NCBI RefSeq assembly: GCF_002252525.1
Contig: NZ_NNRM01000044.1
Span: 1-64,000 of the forward strand
Reading direction: 5' to 3'
DNA: 64,000 nucleotides
Source of the DNA: Brucella pseudogrignonensis
GTDB taxonomy: Bacteria; Pseudomonadota; Alphaproteobacteria; Rhizobiales; Rhizobiaceae
The position numbers were made by a program, and so were the translations under genes. Below the pieces are notes generated by a model that saw only the letters and a program-made list of their open reading frames with translations, was not told the DNA's origin and did not search any database. Positions 55,168-64,000 of this stretch are shown here, in pieces; within the stretch, counting starts at the first letter, position 1, and every line of letters starts with the position of its first letter.

Positions 55168-56607
55168 ATGGGTTTGCTCGGAATATTACTCGGCCTCGTT
55201 CTTCTTATGTGGTTTGCCTATCGCGGTTGGAGCGTGTTGATGCTTGCGCCGGCGGCAGCCTTGCTGGCGGCGCTGATTTCCGGCGAACCGCTGCTGGCCA
55301 ACTGGACCACCACCTTCATGACCGGAACGGCGAATTTCGTGGCCCGCTGGTTTCCATTGTTTTTGCTGGGCGGCATTTTTGGCAAGCTGATGGATGACAG
55401 CGGATCGATCACCGCAATTGCCCATTCGCTGACCGAGCGGCTTGGTGTGAAGCGGACGATGCTGTCGGTCGTGCTGGCTTCGGCCGTGGTGACCTATGGC
55501 GGGGTCAGCGTGTTTGTCGCGTTTTTCGTGCTGGTTCCCATGGCGCGCGAGATGTTCAAGGCGGCCAATATACCGGCGCGGCTGATGCCGGCGGCGATTG
55601 GTCTGGGCGCATTCACCTTCACCATGTCGGCAATGCCAGGCACGCCTTCGACCAACAACGCCATCCCGATGCCCTATTTTGGCACCACGACCTTTGCCGC
55701 CCCCGGCTTGGGGATCATTGCCTCGATCATCACGCTGGCCTTTGGCATGTGGTGGTTGCAGCGCGCGGAGGCACGGGCGCGGCTTGCCGGCGAGAATTAT
55801 GTCGACGAACCAAGTGAGGTGGAAATCACCGAGAAGCTCAGAGAGCAATCCACCCTGACCGGGGACTTCGATCCGGCCGAGCTCGACCACGGTGTCCGCG
55901 CCACCGACAAGCCGTCCTTCTTCGTGGCGCTGCTGCCGCTTCTGGTGGTGATCGTCGTCAATTTTCTGATGGCGCTGATCATTCTCCCCCGGCTGGATTT
56001 TTCTTTCCTGAGCCAACCGCCCTGGGGGATTGATGTCTCTTCGGCAATCGGGCTCTGGGCAGTGCTGATAGCGCTTGCGGCTGCGATCCTGACGCTGATC
56101 ATCGCCAATTTTACCCGTTTGAAGGCCATCCGGGAAAGCCTGGATGCCGGAGCCAATTCCTCGGTTCTGCCAATCCTGACCATCGCCAGTCTTGTTGGCT
56201 TTGGTGCGGTGGTTGCGGCCATGCCGGCTTTCATGCTGGTGCGTGATGCGGTGCTTGAGGTCCCCGGCGGCCCGTTGGTGTCACTGGTGGTCGCCATGAA
56301 CGCACTGGCGGCGCTGACCGGCACCGCCTCAGGCGGTATGGCGATCGCGCTCAATGCGCTGGGTGAACAATATATGCACCTTGCCAATCAATATGGCATT
56401 GACCCGGCCCTGATGCATCGCCTGACGGTGATCAGTGCCGGCACCTTGGATGCATTGCCGCATAATGGCACAGTGCTGCTGCTTTTGCAGATCAGCAAGC
56501 AGACCCATGCCTCAAGCTATTTCGACATGGTGATGACGGTGATTGTCGGGGTGATCATTTCGCTGGCTGCCGTCTTCATCCTGGGATCGATGTTTGGTTC
56601 GTTCTAA
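55168..56607 (+). CDS. GntP-family organic acid permease
   Basis: A 479-residue inner-membrane transporter of the gluconate:H+ symporter (GntP) family with about twelve hydrophobic segments. Typical features are FLLGGIFGKLMDDSG near residue 70, AMPGTPSTNNAIPMPYFGT and the C-terminal TLDALPHNGTVLLLL. Carried acids in the family are gluconate, D-serine, glycerate and others, so the substrate is open. The ATG at 55168 is preferred over one 18 codons upstream because of GAGGGG before it. It lies upstream of ureJ in the same direction, but the role differs. Confidence 0.88.
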   Translation: MGLLGILLGLVLLMWFAYRGWSVLMLAPAAALLAALISGEPLLANWTTTFMTGTANFVARWFPLFLLGGIFGKLMDDSGSITAIAHSLTERLGVKRTMLSVVLASAVVTYGGVSVFVAFFVLVPMAREMFKAANIPARLMPAAIGLGAFTFTMSAMPGTPSTNNAIPMPYFGTTTFAAPGLGIIASIITLAFGMWWLQRAEARARLAGENYVDEPSEVEITEKLREQSTLTGDFDPAELDHGVRATDKPSFFVALLPLLVVIVVNFLMALIILPRLDFSFLSQPPWGIDVSSAIGLWAVLIALAAAILTLIIANFTRLKAIRESLDAGANSSVLPILTIASLVGFGAVVAAMPAFMLVRDAVLEVPGGPLVSLVVAMNALAALTGTASGGMAIALNALGEQYMHLANQYGIDPALMHRLTVISAGTLDALPHNGTVLLLLQISKQTHASSYFDMVMTVIVGVIISLAAVFILGSMFGSF

Positions 56608-56637
56608 CCTGTGTTTTTTTGTCGAAAGGACGCGACG

Positions 56638-57225
56638 ATGAAAAGATCTTCGGTTCTTGCAACTCTTGTCCTCATGGTGACAAGCAGTCCTGCATTTGCA
56701 CATTTGAACCCTGCAGAACACGGCTCGTTTGCTGCGGGCTTCACCCATCCGCTGACCGGCGCTGACCATATTCTGGCCATGGTGGTGGTGGGTCTTTGGG
56801 CCGCGATGCTGGGTGGGCGCGCGCTTTATGCGGTGCCGTTGAGTTTTGTCGGCGTGATGGTTCTGGGCTTTGTGGCAGCGCTGTCGGGATTGCCGTTGCC
56901 TTATGTGGAGCCAGTCATTCTTGCCTCGGTGATTGTGATAGGTCTGCTGGTGGCGCTGGCCTTTCACGCTTCCACCCGCAATGCCGCGCTGATCGTCGGT
57001 TTTTTCGCATTCTTCCATGGTTATGCCCATGGCGGTGAGATCGGCAGCGCGAGCTTCCTCTCCTATGCAACCGGCTTCGCGCTTGCCACCGCGCTGCTGC
57101 ATGCCGCAGGGATTGCGGCCGGTCTTGCGCTGGGCAGTCTGGCGAAAGGAAAATCCGGGCAGCTTGCCGTCCGCATTGCCGGTTCGCTGGCAGCGTTAAG
57201 CGGGGTTTATCTCGCCATTGGATAA
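56638..57225 (+). CDS. ureJ: HupE/UreJ-family membrane protein
   Basis: A 195-residue protein with a signal sequence (residues 1-22, ending SPAFA) and six or so hydrophobic segments. HLNPAEHGSFAAGFTHPLTG at the start of the mature region and FFHGYAHGGEIG in the middle carry the histidines of the HupE/UreJ family, proposed nickel permeases next to hydrogenase and urease genes. The ATG at 56638 follows GAAAGGA. Its stop overlaps the ureF start, which supports a role in supplying nickel for urease. Confidence 0.88.
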   Translation: MKRSSVLATLVLMVTSSPAFAHLNPAEHGSFAAGFTHPLTGADHILAMVVVGLWAAMLGGRALYAVPLSFVGVMVLGFVAALSGLPLPYVEPVILASVIVIGLLVALAFHASTRNAALIVGFFAFFHGYAHGGEIGSASFLSYATGFALATALLHAAGIAAGLALGSLAKGKSGQLAVRIAGSLAALSGVYLAIG

Positions 57226-57988
57226 GGTGCGTCCGATTTCCCCGGCTTTTGCGCGACGCCAGCCCGACGCCGAGACTGGATCTGAGAGTAACCGTGAGGC
57301 AGGCGCGAGCCATGAACTGCCGCCCGCCTCGCCGTTGCATCTGCTGCGGCTGGTAAGCCCCAACCAGCCGGTGGGGGGCTTTTCCTATTCGCGTGGACTG
57401 GAATGGGCTGTTCATGCAGAGATCGTCACCGATGCCGCAAGCTGCGCCGCCTGGATCATCGGGCTGCTCAAACACAGCTATGCGACGCTTGATGGCGCCC
57501 TGTTCTGGCGGATGATGCAGGCGTTGCAGCGACAGGATAATGCCGAATTCGAGCGGTTGAATGACTGGCTCAGCGCCAGTCGCGAAAGCCATGAACTGGA
57601 ACTGGAAGACCGGCGGATGGCAGAATCCCTGTTGTCACTGCTGCGCAGCTTGGACGGCGGGGGTGGGGAGCGGTTCAGCTTGACTGGCCATGCGAGCTAT
57701 CCGGCAGCCTTTGCAATTGCCGCTTCTCATTGGGGCATTGCGCCATTTGATGCCTTGCGGGGTTTGATGTGGACAGTGGTGGAAAGTCAGGTGACCGCCG
57801 CGATCCGCCTGGTCCCGCTTGGCCACACGGCGGGTCAGCGCATTCTCATTGCGGCGGTTGACGCTATTGAGACTGCGGCGCAGAAGGCTGCCACCCTGAG
57901 CGAAGAGGATATTGGTAATATGGCGCCGACACTGGCGATGGCCAGTGCCTGGCACGAAACCCAATATAGCCGGCTATTCCGGTCTTAG
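57218..57988 (+). CDS. ureF: Urease accessory protein UreF
   Basis: A 256-residue urease maturation factor. UreF forms the UreDFG complex that checks GTP-dependent nickel delivery to urease. The all-helical family pattern is clear from residue 42: LLRLVSPNQPVGGFSYSRGLE, then SRESHELELEDRRMAESLL, and AAIRLVPLGHTAGQRILIA. The annotated start is a TTG that overlaps ureJ by 8 bases; an in-frame GTG at 57227 is an alternative. The first 35 residues are not conserved. Its 3' end overlaps the converging urea channel gene by 15 bases. Confidence 0.9.
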   Translation: MDKVRPISPAFARRQPDAETGSESNREAGASHELPPASPLHLLRLVSPNQPVGGFSYSRGLEWAVHAEIVTDAASCAAWIIGLLKHSYATLDGALFWRMMQALQRQDNAEFERLNDWLSASRESHELELEDRRMAESLLSLLRSLDGGGGERFSLTGHASYPAAFAIAASHWGIAPFDALRGLMWTVVESQVTAAIRLVPLGHTAGQRILIAAVDAIETAAQKAATLSEEDIGNMAPTLAMASAWHETQYSRLFRS

Positions 57989-59017
57989 GCGGTCGGCCTT
58001 GCGGAAGGCCGCGCGATTTTGCTCTGGTGTGGTTGCCTCGGCCGGCAGCACCGGTATCAGCGCCTTGAAGGCATATTGCCCCAGCAGCATGATCCAGGTG
58101 ACGATGACGAAGGTCGAGGTGAGAACTGGCATGCCAATCGGCTTGAGAAAGATTGCAACCGATGCCCAGAGCCAAGTGGCGATCACGGCACCGAAGATTG
58201 CATAGAGGAAGCTGCTCCAGTTCAGCACGAGAAAGAAGCCGCCCAGGGCCATTGCGGTAAGCGCAGCATTATAGCCGAACAGCCCGTCGCGAATGGCGCC
58301 TTCCGGTCCCCCGAACAAAGCGGCCACCAGAGCACCGGTGCCGGCACCCAAAAGTCCCATCATCGCAGAGATGCGGGAATTAACGGCGATAGCGCAAAGG
58401 ATGATGTAGCCGGTAATCCAGTTGTCCTGGAAGAAGATCTGCCCGATCGCTGTTCCGATCCCCATATACCAGGTCGGGAGCAGATAGGGCGCTGCGTAGG
58501 AGAATTGTTCCGGGGAGACCGGCTTTGCCATCGGGCCGGCATCGATGGCATCAAATTTCAGGATGGCAAACAGCAATAGCCAGCCAACCAGCACGAAGGG
58601 CATGGTCAGCGGGGCAACCTTATAGGGTGCCATCAGAGTTGCGATGGCTGCAAAGGCCATGGTGGAAAAGGCTGCGCCGCAGAGCAGATAGACCGCCATG
58701 GCCGGGGACGGCCAGGCACCTGCCTGAAAATCCGCACTGGTGAAGGCGACGAGCGCCAGCGCGACCAGACAACCATTGAAACCATAGAGCCCGTCGCGAA
58801 CAAGCGCTCTATCGGCTTTGAGCAGCAGGGCGGTCGCCGTGCTGGCCACAACGCCTAAAAGGCAGATCACAGCGTAGATCCAGGAATTGAACACAATGCC
58901 CAGAAGAATGATCAGGCCCGAGAGCGGATTGTTCTGAAACACAACCTGGGAGATGCCGCGCAGGGTCCAGTCAACAAAGCGCAGAAAGGCATGATCGCTC
59001 AAACTTGCAGCCGGCAT
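57974..59017 (-). CDS. Urea transporter (UT family)
   Basis: A 347-residue inner-membrane protein of the urea channel family (UT-B-like, Yut), with two homologous halves of five or so helices. The repeated motif is VRDGLYGFNGCLVALAL in the first half and IRDGLFGYNAALTAMAL in the second, with QNNPLSGLIILLGI and QDNWITGYIILCAIA as the other signature pair. It would let urea in for the urease encoded directly upstream on the same strand (35-base gap). The ATG at 59017 follows GAGGGGACATCCT and is preferred to one 7 codons earlier. Confidence 0.93.
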   Translation of the reverse strand: MPAASLSDHAFLRFVDWTLRGISQVVFQNNPLSGLIILLGIVFNSWIYAVICLLGVVASTATALLLKADRALVRDGLYGFNGCLVALALVAFTSADFQAGAWPSPAMAVYLLCGAAFSTMAFAAIATLMAPYKVAPLTMPFVLVGWLLLFAILKFDAIDAGPMAKPVSPEQFSYAAPYLLPTWYMGIGTAIGQIFFQDNWITGYIILCAIAVNSRISAMMGLLGAGTGALVAALFGGPEGAIRDGLFGYNAALTAMALGGFFLVLNWSSFLYAIFGAVIATWLWASVAIFLKPIGMPVLTSTFVIVTWIMLLGQYAFKALIPVLPAEATTPEQNRAAFRKADRLRPE

Positions 59018-59052
59018 AGGATGTCCCCTCTTCCTCACCCTGTCCCCTTTTG

Positions 59053-60756
59053 TTAGAACAGGAAGTAACGCTGCGCCATCGGCAGGACGTCGGCCGGTTC
59101 GCAGCTGATGAGTTCCCCGTCCACCCGCACCTGATAGTTTTGCGGATCGACCTCCAGTTTTGGCGTCAGGCCATTATGGATCATATCCTTCTTGCGGATT
59201 GTCCTTATTCCCTTGACCGCGACCAGCTGCTTTTGCAGCTTGAGCTTTTCGCCAATCCCGTCATTGAGCGCCGCCTGCGACACGAAGGTAACGCCGGTCG
59301 AACCGATGGCCCGGCCCATGATCCCATACATTGGCCGGTAGTGAACCGGCTGCGGGGTTGAGATGGAGGCATTGGGATCGCCCATTGGTGCCATTGCAAT
59401 CATCCCGCCCAGCATGACCAGGCTTGGTTTCACCCCGAAGAATTCGGGCTTCCACAAGACGAGGTCGGCTCTTTTTCCGACCGCCACGGAACCGATTTCA
59501 TGGGCGAAGCCATGGGTGATGGCCGGGTTGATGGTGTATTTCGCGATATAGCGCTTGGCGCGAAAATTGTCGTTGCGGCTGCTGTCGGGATTGAGCGGGC
59601 CGCGCTGGACCTTCATTTTATGGGCGGTCTGCCAGCAGCGCAGCGTGGTTTCGCCGATCCGGCCCATGGCCTGGGAATCCGATGACATCATCGAGAAGAC
59701 ACCGAGATCATGGAGGATATCCTCGGCGGCGATGGTCTCGCGTCTGATCCGGGATTCCGCGAAGGCCACATCCTCGGGAATCTTGGGACTGAGGTGATGG
59801 CAGACCATCAGCATGTCGAGATGTTCGTCAACCGTATTGATCGTATAGGGCCGGGTTGGATTGGTGGAGGAGGGTAGAATGTTCTCTTCTCCCGCCGCTG
59901 TAATGATGTCTGGGGCATGACCGCCACCGGCGCCTTCGGTATGAAAGCTATGGATGGTGCGGCCTTTCATGGCAGCGAATGTGTCCTTGACAAAGCCGCT
60001 CTCATTGAGAGTATCGCTATGCAGGGCGACCTGAATATCTTCTTCGTCGGCGACGCTCAGACAGGTGTCGATCGCCGCAGGTGTGGTCCCCCAGTCCTCA
60101 TGCAGCTTCAGACCAACTGCCCCGGCCCGGATCTGTTCGCGCAAGGGTTCGGGCATGCTCGCATTGCCTTTGCCGAGCAGGCCGACATTGATGGGCAGCG
60201 CTTCAATTGCCTCAAGCATGCGGTGGATCGCCCAGGGGCCGGCGGTAACGGTGGTGGCCAGTGTTCCCACAGTGGGACCGGCACCACCACCCACCAGAGT
60301 GGTGGTGCCGCTGGCCAGCGCCTCCTCTGCCTGTTGCGGGGCGATGAAATGAATATGGGTGTCGATGGCACCGGCGGTAAGGATCTTGCCTTCGCCGGCA
60401 ATCACATCGGTGCCAGGACCGATCACAATATCAACACCGGGCTGAATGTCGGGATTGCCGGCCTTGCCGATACCGGTAATGCGGCCGCTTTTGATCCCCA
60501 CATCGGCCTTGATGATCCCCCAATGATCCAGAATGATCACATTGGTAATGACCAGATCGGCGGTTTCGGCGGCCGGACGTTGCCCCTGGCCCATCCCGTC
60601 ACGGATGACCTTGCCGCCACCAAATGTGACTTCCTCGCCATAGATGCAACGGTCTTCCTCGATTTCGATGATCAGTTCGGTATCCGCCAGGCGCAGTCGA
60701 TCGCCGATGGTGGGACCGTAAAGTTCGGCATAGGCCTGTCTGGAAATACTTCCCAT
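59053..60756 (-). CDS. ureC: Urease alpha subunit
   Basis: The 567-residue catalytic subunit. The nickel ligands and catalytic residues fall at the same numbers as in Klebsiella urease: H134 and H136 in DTHIHFIAP, the carbamylated K217 and H219 in [10 protein letters not shown]246 in [11 protein letters not shown]272 in [16 protein letters not shown]319 and H320 in VCHHLSP, and D360 in [12 protein letters not shown]. It hydrolyses urea to ammonia and carbamate in the cytoplasm. It is in a unit with ureD, ureA and ureB upstream (9-base gaps between A, B and C) and the urea channel downstream. Confidence 0.97.
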   Translation of the reverse strand: MGSISRQAYAELYGPTIGDRLRLADTELIIEIEEDRCIYGEEVTFGGGKVIRDGMGQGQRPAAETADLVITNVIILDHWGIIKADVGIKSGRITGIGKAGNPDIQPGVDIVIGPGTDVIAGEGKILTAGAIDTHIHFIAPQQAEEALASGTTTLVGGGAGPTVGTLATTVTAGPWAIHRMLEAIEALPINVGLLGKGNASMPEPLREQIRAGAVGLKLHEDWGTTPAAIDTCLSVADEEDIQVALHSDTLNESGFVKDTFAAMKGRTIHSFHTEGAGGGHAPDIITAAGEENILPSSTNPTRPYTINTVDEHLDMLMVCHHLSPKIPEDVAFAESRIRRETIAAEDILHDLGVFSMMSSDSQAMGRIGETTLRCWQTAHKMKVQRGPLNPDSSRNDNFRAKRYIAKYTINPAITHGFAHEIGSVAVGKRADLVLWKPEFFGVKPSLVMLGGMIAMAPMGDPNASISTPQPVHYRPMYGIMGRAIGSTGVTFVSQAALNDGIGEKLKLQKQLVAVKGIRTIRKKDMIHNGLTPKLEVDPQNYQVRVDGELISCEPADVLPMAQRYFLF

Positions 60757-60765
60757 CTGTCCCTC

Positions 60766-61071
60766 CTAGAGCTTGCCATTGATCCTGGCATTGAAGCCAT
60801 AGACCTCCCGATTGCCGTCGAGCGCCACCAGTTCGACCACCCGATCCTGTCCGGGTTCAAAACGCACGGCGGTCCCTGCGGGGATATTGAGCCGGAATCC
60901 GCGGCTGGCTTCACGGTCAAAGATCAGCGCCGCATTGGTTTCGTAGAAATGATAGTGGGAGCCGACCTGGATCGGTCTGTCACCGGTATTCTCAACCCGC
61001 AGGCTGCGAGTTTCACGGCCCGCATTGAGCGTAATCGACCCCTCTTCAATGAAGTATTCTCCGGGTATCAT
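60766..61071 (-). CDS. ureB: Urease beta subunit
   Basis: A 101-residue structural subunit of the size normal for bacterial three-subunit ureases. It begins [18 protein letters not shown] and contains [14 protein letters not shown] and [10 protein letters not shown], the family core. It forms the (UreABC)3 apoenzyme with the 100-residue UreA and 567-residue UreC. It has 9 bases to each neighbour and each gap contains a purine-rich ribosome site (GGAGG-type). Confidence 0.95.
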   Translation of the reverse strand: MIPGEYFIEEGSITLNAGRETRSLRVENTGDRPIQVGSHYHFYETNAALIFDREASRGFRLNIPAGTAVRFEPGQDRVVELVALDGNREVYGFNARINGKL

Positions 61072-61080
61072 GCGACCCTC

Positions 61081-61383
61081 CTAGGGAATGGGGTTATGGA
61101 CGGTGACCAGCTTGGTACCATCCGGGAAGGTGGCTTCGACCTGGATGTCATGGATCATCTCGGCAACACCCTCCATCACGTCATCGCGGGTGAGCAGCGT
61201 CGCACCGAACGACATCAGCTCCGCAACGGTCCTGCCGTCTCTTGCCCCTTCCAGGATTTCGGCCGAAATATAGGCCACGACTTCCGGATAGTTGAGCTTC
61301 AGTCCCCTCGCCTTGCGGCGCTCGGCAACCAAGGCTGCGGTAAAGATCAGCAGTTTATCCTTTTCGCGTGGCAGTAATTCCAT
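61081..61383 (-). CDS. ureA: Urease gamma subunit
   Basis: A 100-residue structural subunit of the expected length. Motifs include [20 protein letters not shown] at the start, [11 protein letters not shown] in the middle, and [19 protein letters not shown] at the C-terminus. It associates with UreB and UreC. It follows ureD by 27 bases, giving the order ureD-ureA-ureB-ureC-channel on the minus strand, and is not fused to UreB as in some Helicobacter-type enzymes. Confidence 0.95.
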   Translation of the reverse strand: MELLPREKDKLLIFTAALVAERRKARGLKLNYPEVVAYISAEILEGARDGRTVAELMSFGATLLTRDDVMEGVAEMIHDIQVEATFPDGTKLVTVHNPIP

Positions 61384-61410
61384 CGGCTTACCCTCTCCAA
61401 ACTAACTGAT

Positions 61411-62235
61411 TCAAGTGGCCCAGATCCTGGGTGGGGCCGCCACCTTGCCGAGGCCGGCTTCCCGCAGGACTTCCCAGGCCTGCCGCAACAGCTGCTTGGC
61501 CTCGGACATGCGTCCGCCCAGATAGCGGCAGACGATCACCCGATCGAGCCGGCTGACCGAGAACAGGCTTGCGCTGTGGCCCGATTGCGCCACCCGAATG
61601 CGGTCAACCGCGTCCTCGTCGGCCGCTCCGGCATAGACCATGGTTGCGAGAATGGGTTGAGCGTTGAAGGCGAAGGCGGCGTCACTGGCAGCATCGCCGC
61701 CTTTCAGACAGAACTGCTCGAAAAAGATTGGCTTTTGATCGCGAAAGATTTCAAGGCGCTGGCGGACTTCACCTTGCTTAAAACGCTCGCCGCAGGCCGG
61801 CCGGCCCAGACAGACAATATCCCATCCCAGATAACGCGCGTCGCCCGTCAGGTTGACCCGGGTGCTGATTGCGGCACGGGCACCGTTGAAGACAATGGTT
61901 TCCTGCGGAAGATATTCGCATATGCCGCCCGCCCCGACTGTGATGTCGGTCGACTGGGTACTTTTTTGCTGTTGTGAACAATAGAACTTGGTGGCGCCCG
62001 GCGTCGTCAGCACGGTTCTGGAGCGATCCGCCAGATGACAGTGGATCGAGAGAATATCGCCGGCTGCGACCCCGCCGGGCGGATGCAAAAGATAGACATG
62101 TGCACTGCCATCCGCCTCCGGGTAGAATGGACGTTGCACAGCAAGCGGTCCCACATGCCGCCGCCGAACGAGCCGGGTGGAGGAAGTGTTGTGCTCGAAC
62201 CACAGTTCGAGCTCGGCATGCCACCCTTTGCTCAT
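61411..62235 (-). CDS. ureD: Urease accessory protein UreD
   Basis: A 274-residue maturation factor that binds the apoenzyme and serves as the scaffold for UreF and UreG in nickel insertion. Family motifs are VYLLHPPGGVAAGDILSIHC, then TPGATKFYCS and YLPQETIVFNGA. The first gene of the minus-strand unit, it diverges from ureE with about 210 bp between them, where I see no palindromic operator. The ATG at 62235 is preferred to a TTG one codon earlier. The ribosome site is weak. Confidence 0.92.
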   Translation of the reverse strand: MSKGWHAELELWFEHNTSSTRLVRRRHVGPLAVQRPFYPEADGSAHVYLLHPPGGVAAGDILSIHCHLADRSRTVLTTPGATKFYCSQQQKSTQSTDITVGAGGICEYLPQETIVFNGARAAISTRVNLTGDARYLGWDIVCLGRPACGERFKQGEVRQRLEIFRDQKPIFFEQFCLKGGDAASDAAFAFNAQPILATMVYAGAADEDAVDRIRVAQSGHSASLFSVSRLDRVIVCRYLGGRMSEAKQLLRQAWEVLREAGLGKVAAPPRIWAT

Positions 62236-62449
62236 CAACGACTGCTACTCCCATGGAGCTTAAGAACTTCGATGCGATTGGGATATGCGGCAAGAAAATG
62301 CTAAAAAAGCGAAAGTTGAATGACAATAACTCGACAATTTGTGTTGTACAAGCTTAATTGTAAGAGGATCTGAGCCTGTATCGGGAATTGATTGGGCCTG
62401 ATTAAGTCTTGTCTTCTTCTCGTAACACTTTGAAGTTAGTGGAGGACCT

Positions 62450-63034
62450 ATGCGCAAAGTGATAGCGATCCGACCTGGTTCCGAACTCAGTCGGGATAAA
62501 AGCATGACGGTGACCGGCAGGCTGTCGCTTGCCCATGATGGGCGGCATCTGCGTCGCAAGGCTGTTGAACTGACGGATGGAAGCCGGATTTTCCTTGATC
62601 TACCGCAGGCGGTTGTTCTGAGAAGCGGCGACGCGCTCGTTCTCGAGGATGGCGCGCTGGTGTTGGTCGAGGCTGCCAATGAAGCGCTTTATGAGATCAC
62701 CGCATCAAGTCCGAAGGCGCTTAGCGAGCTTGCCTGGCACATCGGCAACAGGCACCTTCCAGCCGAAATCGCGCTTAAGCGGATATTGATCCTGCGGGAT
62801 CATGTCATCAAGACCATGCTGGAAGGTCTTGGGGCACAGGTCACCGAGATTCTGGCACCGTTTAATCCCTTGCGCGGCGCCTATTCCGGCCAAGTGGGCG
62901 ATCACGGTCATCACCCCGTGCATGATCACAGCGATAGTCACGGCCACAGCCATGAACATAAGCATGAACATAAGCATAAGCATGAGCATGAGCATGAGCA
63001 TGAGCATGAGCATGAGCATGAGCGATCACGCTAA
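62450..63034 (+). CDS. ureE: Urease accessory nickel metallochaperone UreE
   Basis: A 194-residue nickel chaperone. The N-terminal peptide-binding domain and the C-terminal metal domain (GNRHLPAEIALKRILILRDH, then PFNPLRGAYSG) match the family. The tail (from about residue 157) is a His-rich sequence, GHGHHP-like at first and then an alternating His-Glu/His-Lys run encoded by hexamer repeats (62981-63022), which would bind many nickel ions. The ATG at 62450 follows GGAGGACCT. It is 33 bases before ureG, in an operon on the plus strand. Confidence 0.94.
   Translation: MRKVIAIRPGSELSRDKSMTVTGRLSLAHDGRHLRRKAVELTDGSRIFLDLPQAVVLRSGDALVLEDGALVLVEAANEALYEITASSPKALSELAWHIGNRHLPAEIALKRILILRDHVIKTMLEGLGAQVTEILAPFNPLRGAYSGQVGDHGHHPVHDHSDSHGHSHEHKHEHKHKHEHEHEHEHEHEHERSR
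62981..63022 (+). repeat. Seven perfect CATGAG hexamers in ureE
   Basis: Seven exact tandem CATGAG units encode seven His-Glu pairs in frame. Degenerate units (CATAAG, CATGAA) precede it from about 62956. The hexamer keeps the frame when copies are lost or gained, so the length of the metal-binding tail can vary without a frameshift. Confidence 0.9.
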
Positions 63035-63067
63035 CGCCTGTCAATTTGTCGAGGGAGGAGAGCTTTG

Positions 63068-63685
63068 ATGGCTTCGAAAAATGGACCATTGCGCATTGGA
63101 ATTGGCGGGCCGGTTGGCTCTGGAAAAACGACCTTGACCGAACATCTTTGCAAGGCATTGCGTGCGCATTATTCCATCGCGGTGATCACAAACGACATCT
63201 ACACCAAGGAAGACGCCTTGATCCTGGCAAAGCGCCAGGCCTTGTCGGAAGACCGCATTTTGGGCGTGGAAACCGGTGGTTGTCCGCACACGGCGATCAG
63301 GGAGGATGCATCGATCAACCTACAGGCCATTGCCGAGATGAACCGAAAATTTCCGGATCTCGACATGGTGTTTATCGAGTCGGGCGGTGACAATCTTGCC
63401 GCCACTTTCTCGCCGGATCTTGCGGATCTCACCCTTTATGTGATTTCAGTCTGTCAGGGCGAGGAAATCCCGCGAAAGGGCGGCCCGGGCATAACACGAT
63501 CGGACTTCCTCATCATCAACAAGAGCGATCTCGCGCCTTATGTGCATGTCGATCTCGATGTGATGCGGTCCGACGCGCAAAGGATGCGCGCCGGCAGACC
63601 CTTTGGCTTCACCGATCTCACGCGCGGAACCGGACTGGATCGGGTCATTGAGTTCATTGTCGAGGATGGTGGGCTGTCACGCTAA
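63068..63685 (+). CDS. ureG: Urease accessory GTPase UreG
   Basis: A 205-residue SIMIBI-class GTPase. The P-loop is [13 protein letters not shown] near residue 17, the metal site Cys-Pro-His is in [13 protein letters not shown], and [20 protein letters not shown] with the NKSD-type motif [11 protein letters not shown] complete the family pattern. It uses GTP to drive nickel from UreE into the urease complex with UreD and UreF. The ATG at 63068 follows GGAGGAG; a TTG just before it is less likely. It converges on the partial gene after it by a 4-base overlap. Confidence 0.95.
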   Translation: MASKNGPLRIGIGGPVGSGKTTLTEHLCKALRAHYSIAVITNDIYTKEDALILAKRQALSEDRILGVETGGCPHTAIREDASINLQAIAEMNRKFPDLDMVFIESGGDNLAATFSPDLADLTLYVISVCQGEEIPRKGGPGITRSDFLIINKSDLAPYVHVDLDVMRSDAQRMRAGRPFGFTDLTRGTGLDRVIEFIVEDGGLSR

Positions 63686-64000
63686 CGGTTCTGCAGGCGA
63701 TCGATCACCCGCACGGGCAGATGCAATGCGAGCGAGGCCTGTTCGAAAGCGCCCTGCCCGGCGGCAACGAAACTATCGTCCAGACCGGCATATTCGTCGG
63801 TGATGAGACGCCGCAGCAGGTGGCCCGATCCCAGCAGTTTGATCAGGGTGTTGGAACTTGCAAACAGGCTGTGGCCACCGCGGTCGACCTGAGAAATATC
63901 AAGCACCTGAATATTCTTGTTTTGCAGGAAGGCGATATCAAAGCCGCTGCCGATGCGCGGTGCGCCACCGGCCAGTCGCCGCGATATGTCGAGTGCGCGG
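63682..64000 (-). CDS. DUF900-type alpha/beta hydrolase, C-terminal part
   Basis: The reading frame enters from the right edge of the window and ends at 63682, so only the last 105 residues are visible. The segment [18 protein letters not shown] matches the strand-helix that precedes the catalytic Asp/His region in DUF900-type hydrolases, and the following [15 protein letters not shown] and [15 protein letters not shown] fit the family end. The nucleophile lies outside the window. The 5' end cannot be called. A GTG at 63906 would give a shorter frame, but the coding signal continues upstream of it. Confidence 0.6.
   Translation of the reverse strand, partial: RALDISRRLAGGAPRIGSGFDIAFLQNKNIQVLDISQVDRGGHSLFASSNTLIKLLGSGHLLRRLITDEYAGLDDSFVAAGQGAFEQASLALHLPVRVIDRLQNR

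Noticed and set aside
59917-61377. A 486-codon plus-strand open frame opposite ureC/ureB/ureA
   Set aside because: It is the antisense shadow of a high-GC coding region. The opposite strand encodes urease with every active-site residue in place, and this frame has no recognisable domain or ribosome site.

Overview
The window (64 kb, moderately high GC) looks like chromosomal or chromid DNA of an alphaproteobacterium of the order Hyphomicrobiales (Rhizobiales). Supporting signs are a small rhizobial-type protein at 131-349, an array of CCUCCUCCC-loop ('cuckoo'-type) RNA hairpins, a Pho-box-like site of the rhizobial format, and a very high density of ABC importers with GntR, LacI, TetR and AraC regulators. 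I see no rRNA, tRNA, CRISPR array, insertion sequence or phage gene. Two broken genes (a LysR regulator and a hipA fragment) are the only decayed loci.

Layout. 0-6 kb: a broken tandem-HTH LysR regulator followed by an osmF/yehYXW glycine betaine-type ABC importer. 5.7-6.7 kb: three tandem CCUCCUCCC hairpins on the minus strand and a hipA remnant. 6.7-14.6 kb: a siderophore-uptake island made of a PchR-like AraC regulator, TonB receptor, RhtX-like MFS permease, two flavoprotein monooxygenases and a DUF6790 membrane protein. 14.6-21.1 kb: a trans-sulfuration enzyme, a DUF1643 protein, a diguanylate cyclase, a small secreted protein and the Prc/Tsp protease. 21.4-27.5 kb: a ribose/nucleoside-type ABC importer divergent from a periplasmic nucleoside hydrolase and a LacI regulator, with two identical operators 147 bp apart. 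27.7-35.1 kb: an AfuABC/FbpABC-like importer divergent from a two-component system whose third gene is a paralogue of the importer's binding protein, with a Pho-box-like site between. 35.2-42 kb: TetR/hydrolase, MFS/Ldh-family dehydrogenase/GntR and TetR/membrane-protein pairs. 42.3-45.6 kb: a secreted molybdopterin-domain protein, a GGDEF-EAL protein and an FkbM-like methyltransferase. 45.8-48.6 kb: a ferric siderophore or corrinoid ABC importer. 49.1-56.6 kb: an RND efflux pair, an HdeD-like protein, MgtC and a GntP permease. 56.6-63.7 kb: a complete urease locus split over three transcription units (ureJF, ureDABC-urea channel, ureEG). The last 0.3 kb is the C-terminal end of a DUF900-type hydrolase that runs off the edge.

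The common theme is nutrient scavenging: compatible solutes, two iron-chelate systems, nucleosides/ribose, probably organophosphates, a sugar acid, gluconate-like acids and urea. Most regulators sit next to their likely targets, and for several of them candidate operators can be read directly in the intergenic DNA.

The items most worth following are the hairpin RNA array, the binding-protein/two-component/Pho-box arrangement, and the siderophore island with two flavin monooxygenases. All functions are inferred from sequence alone; no similarity search was run.
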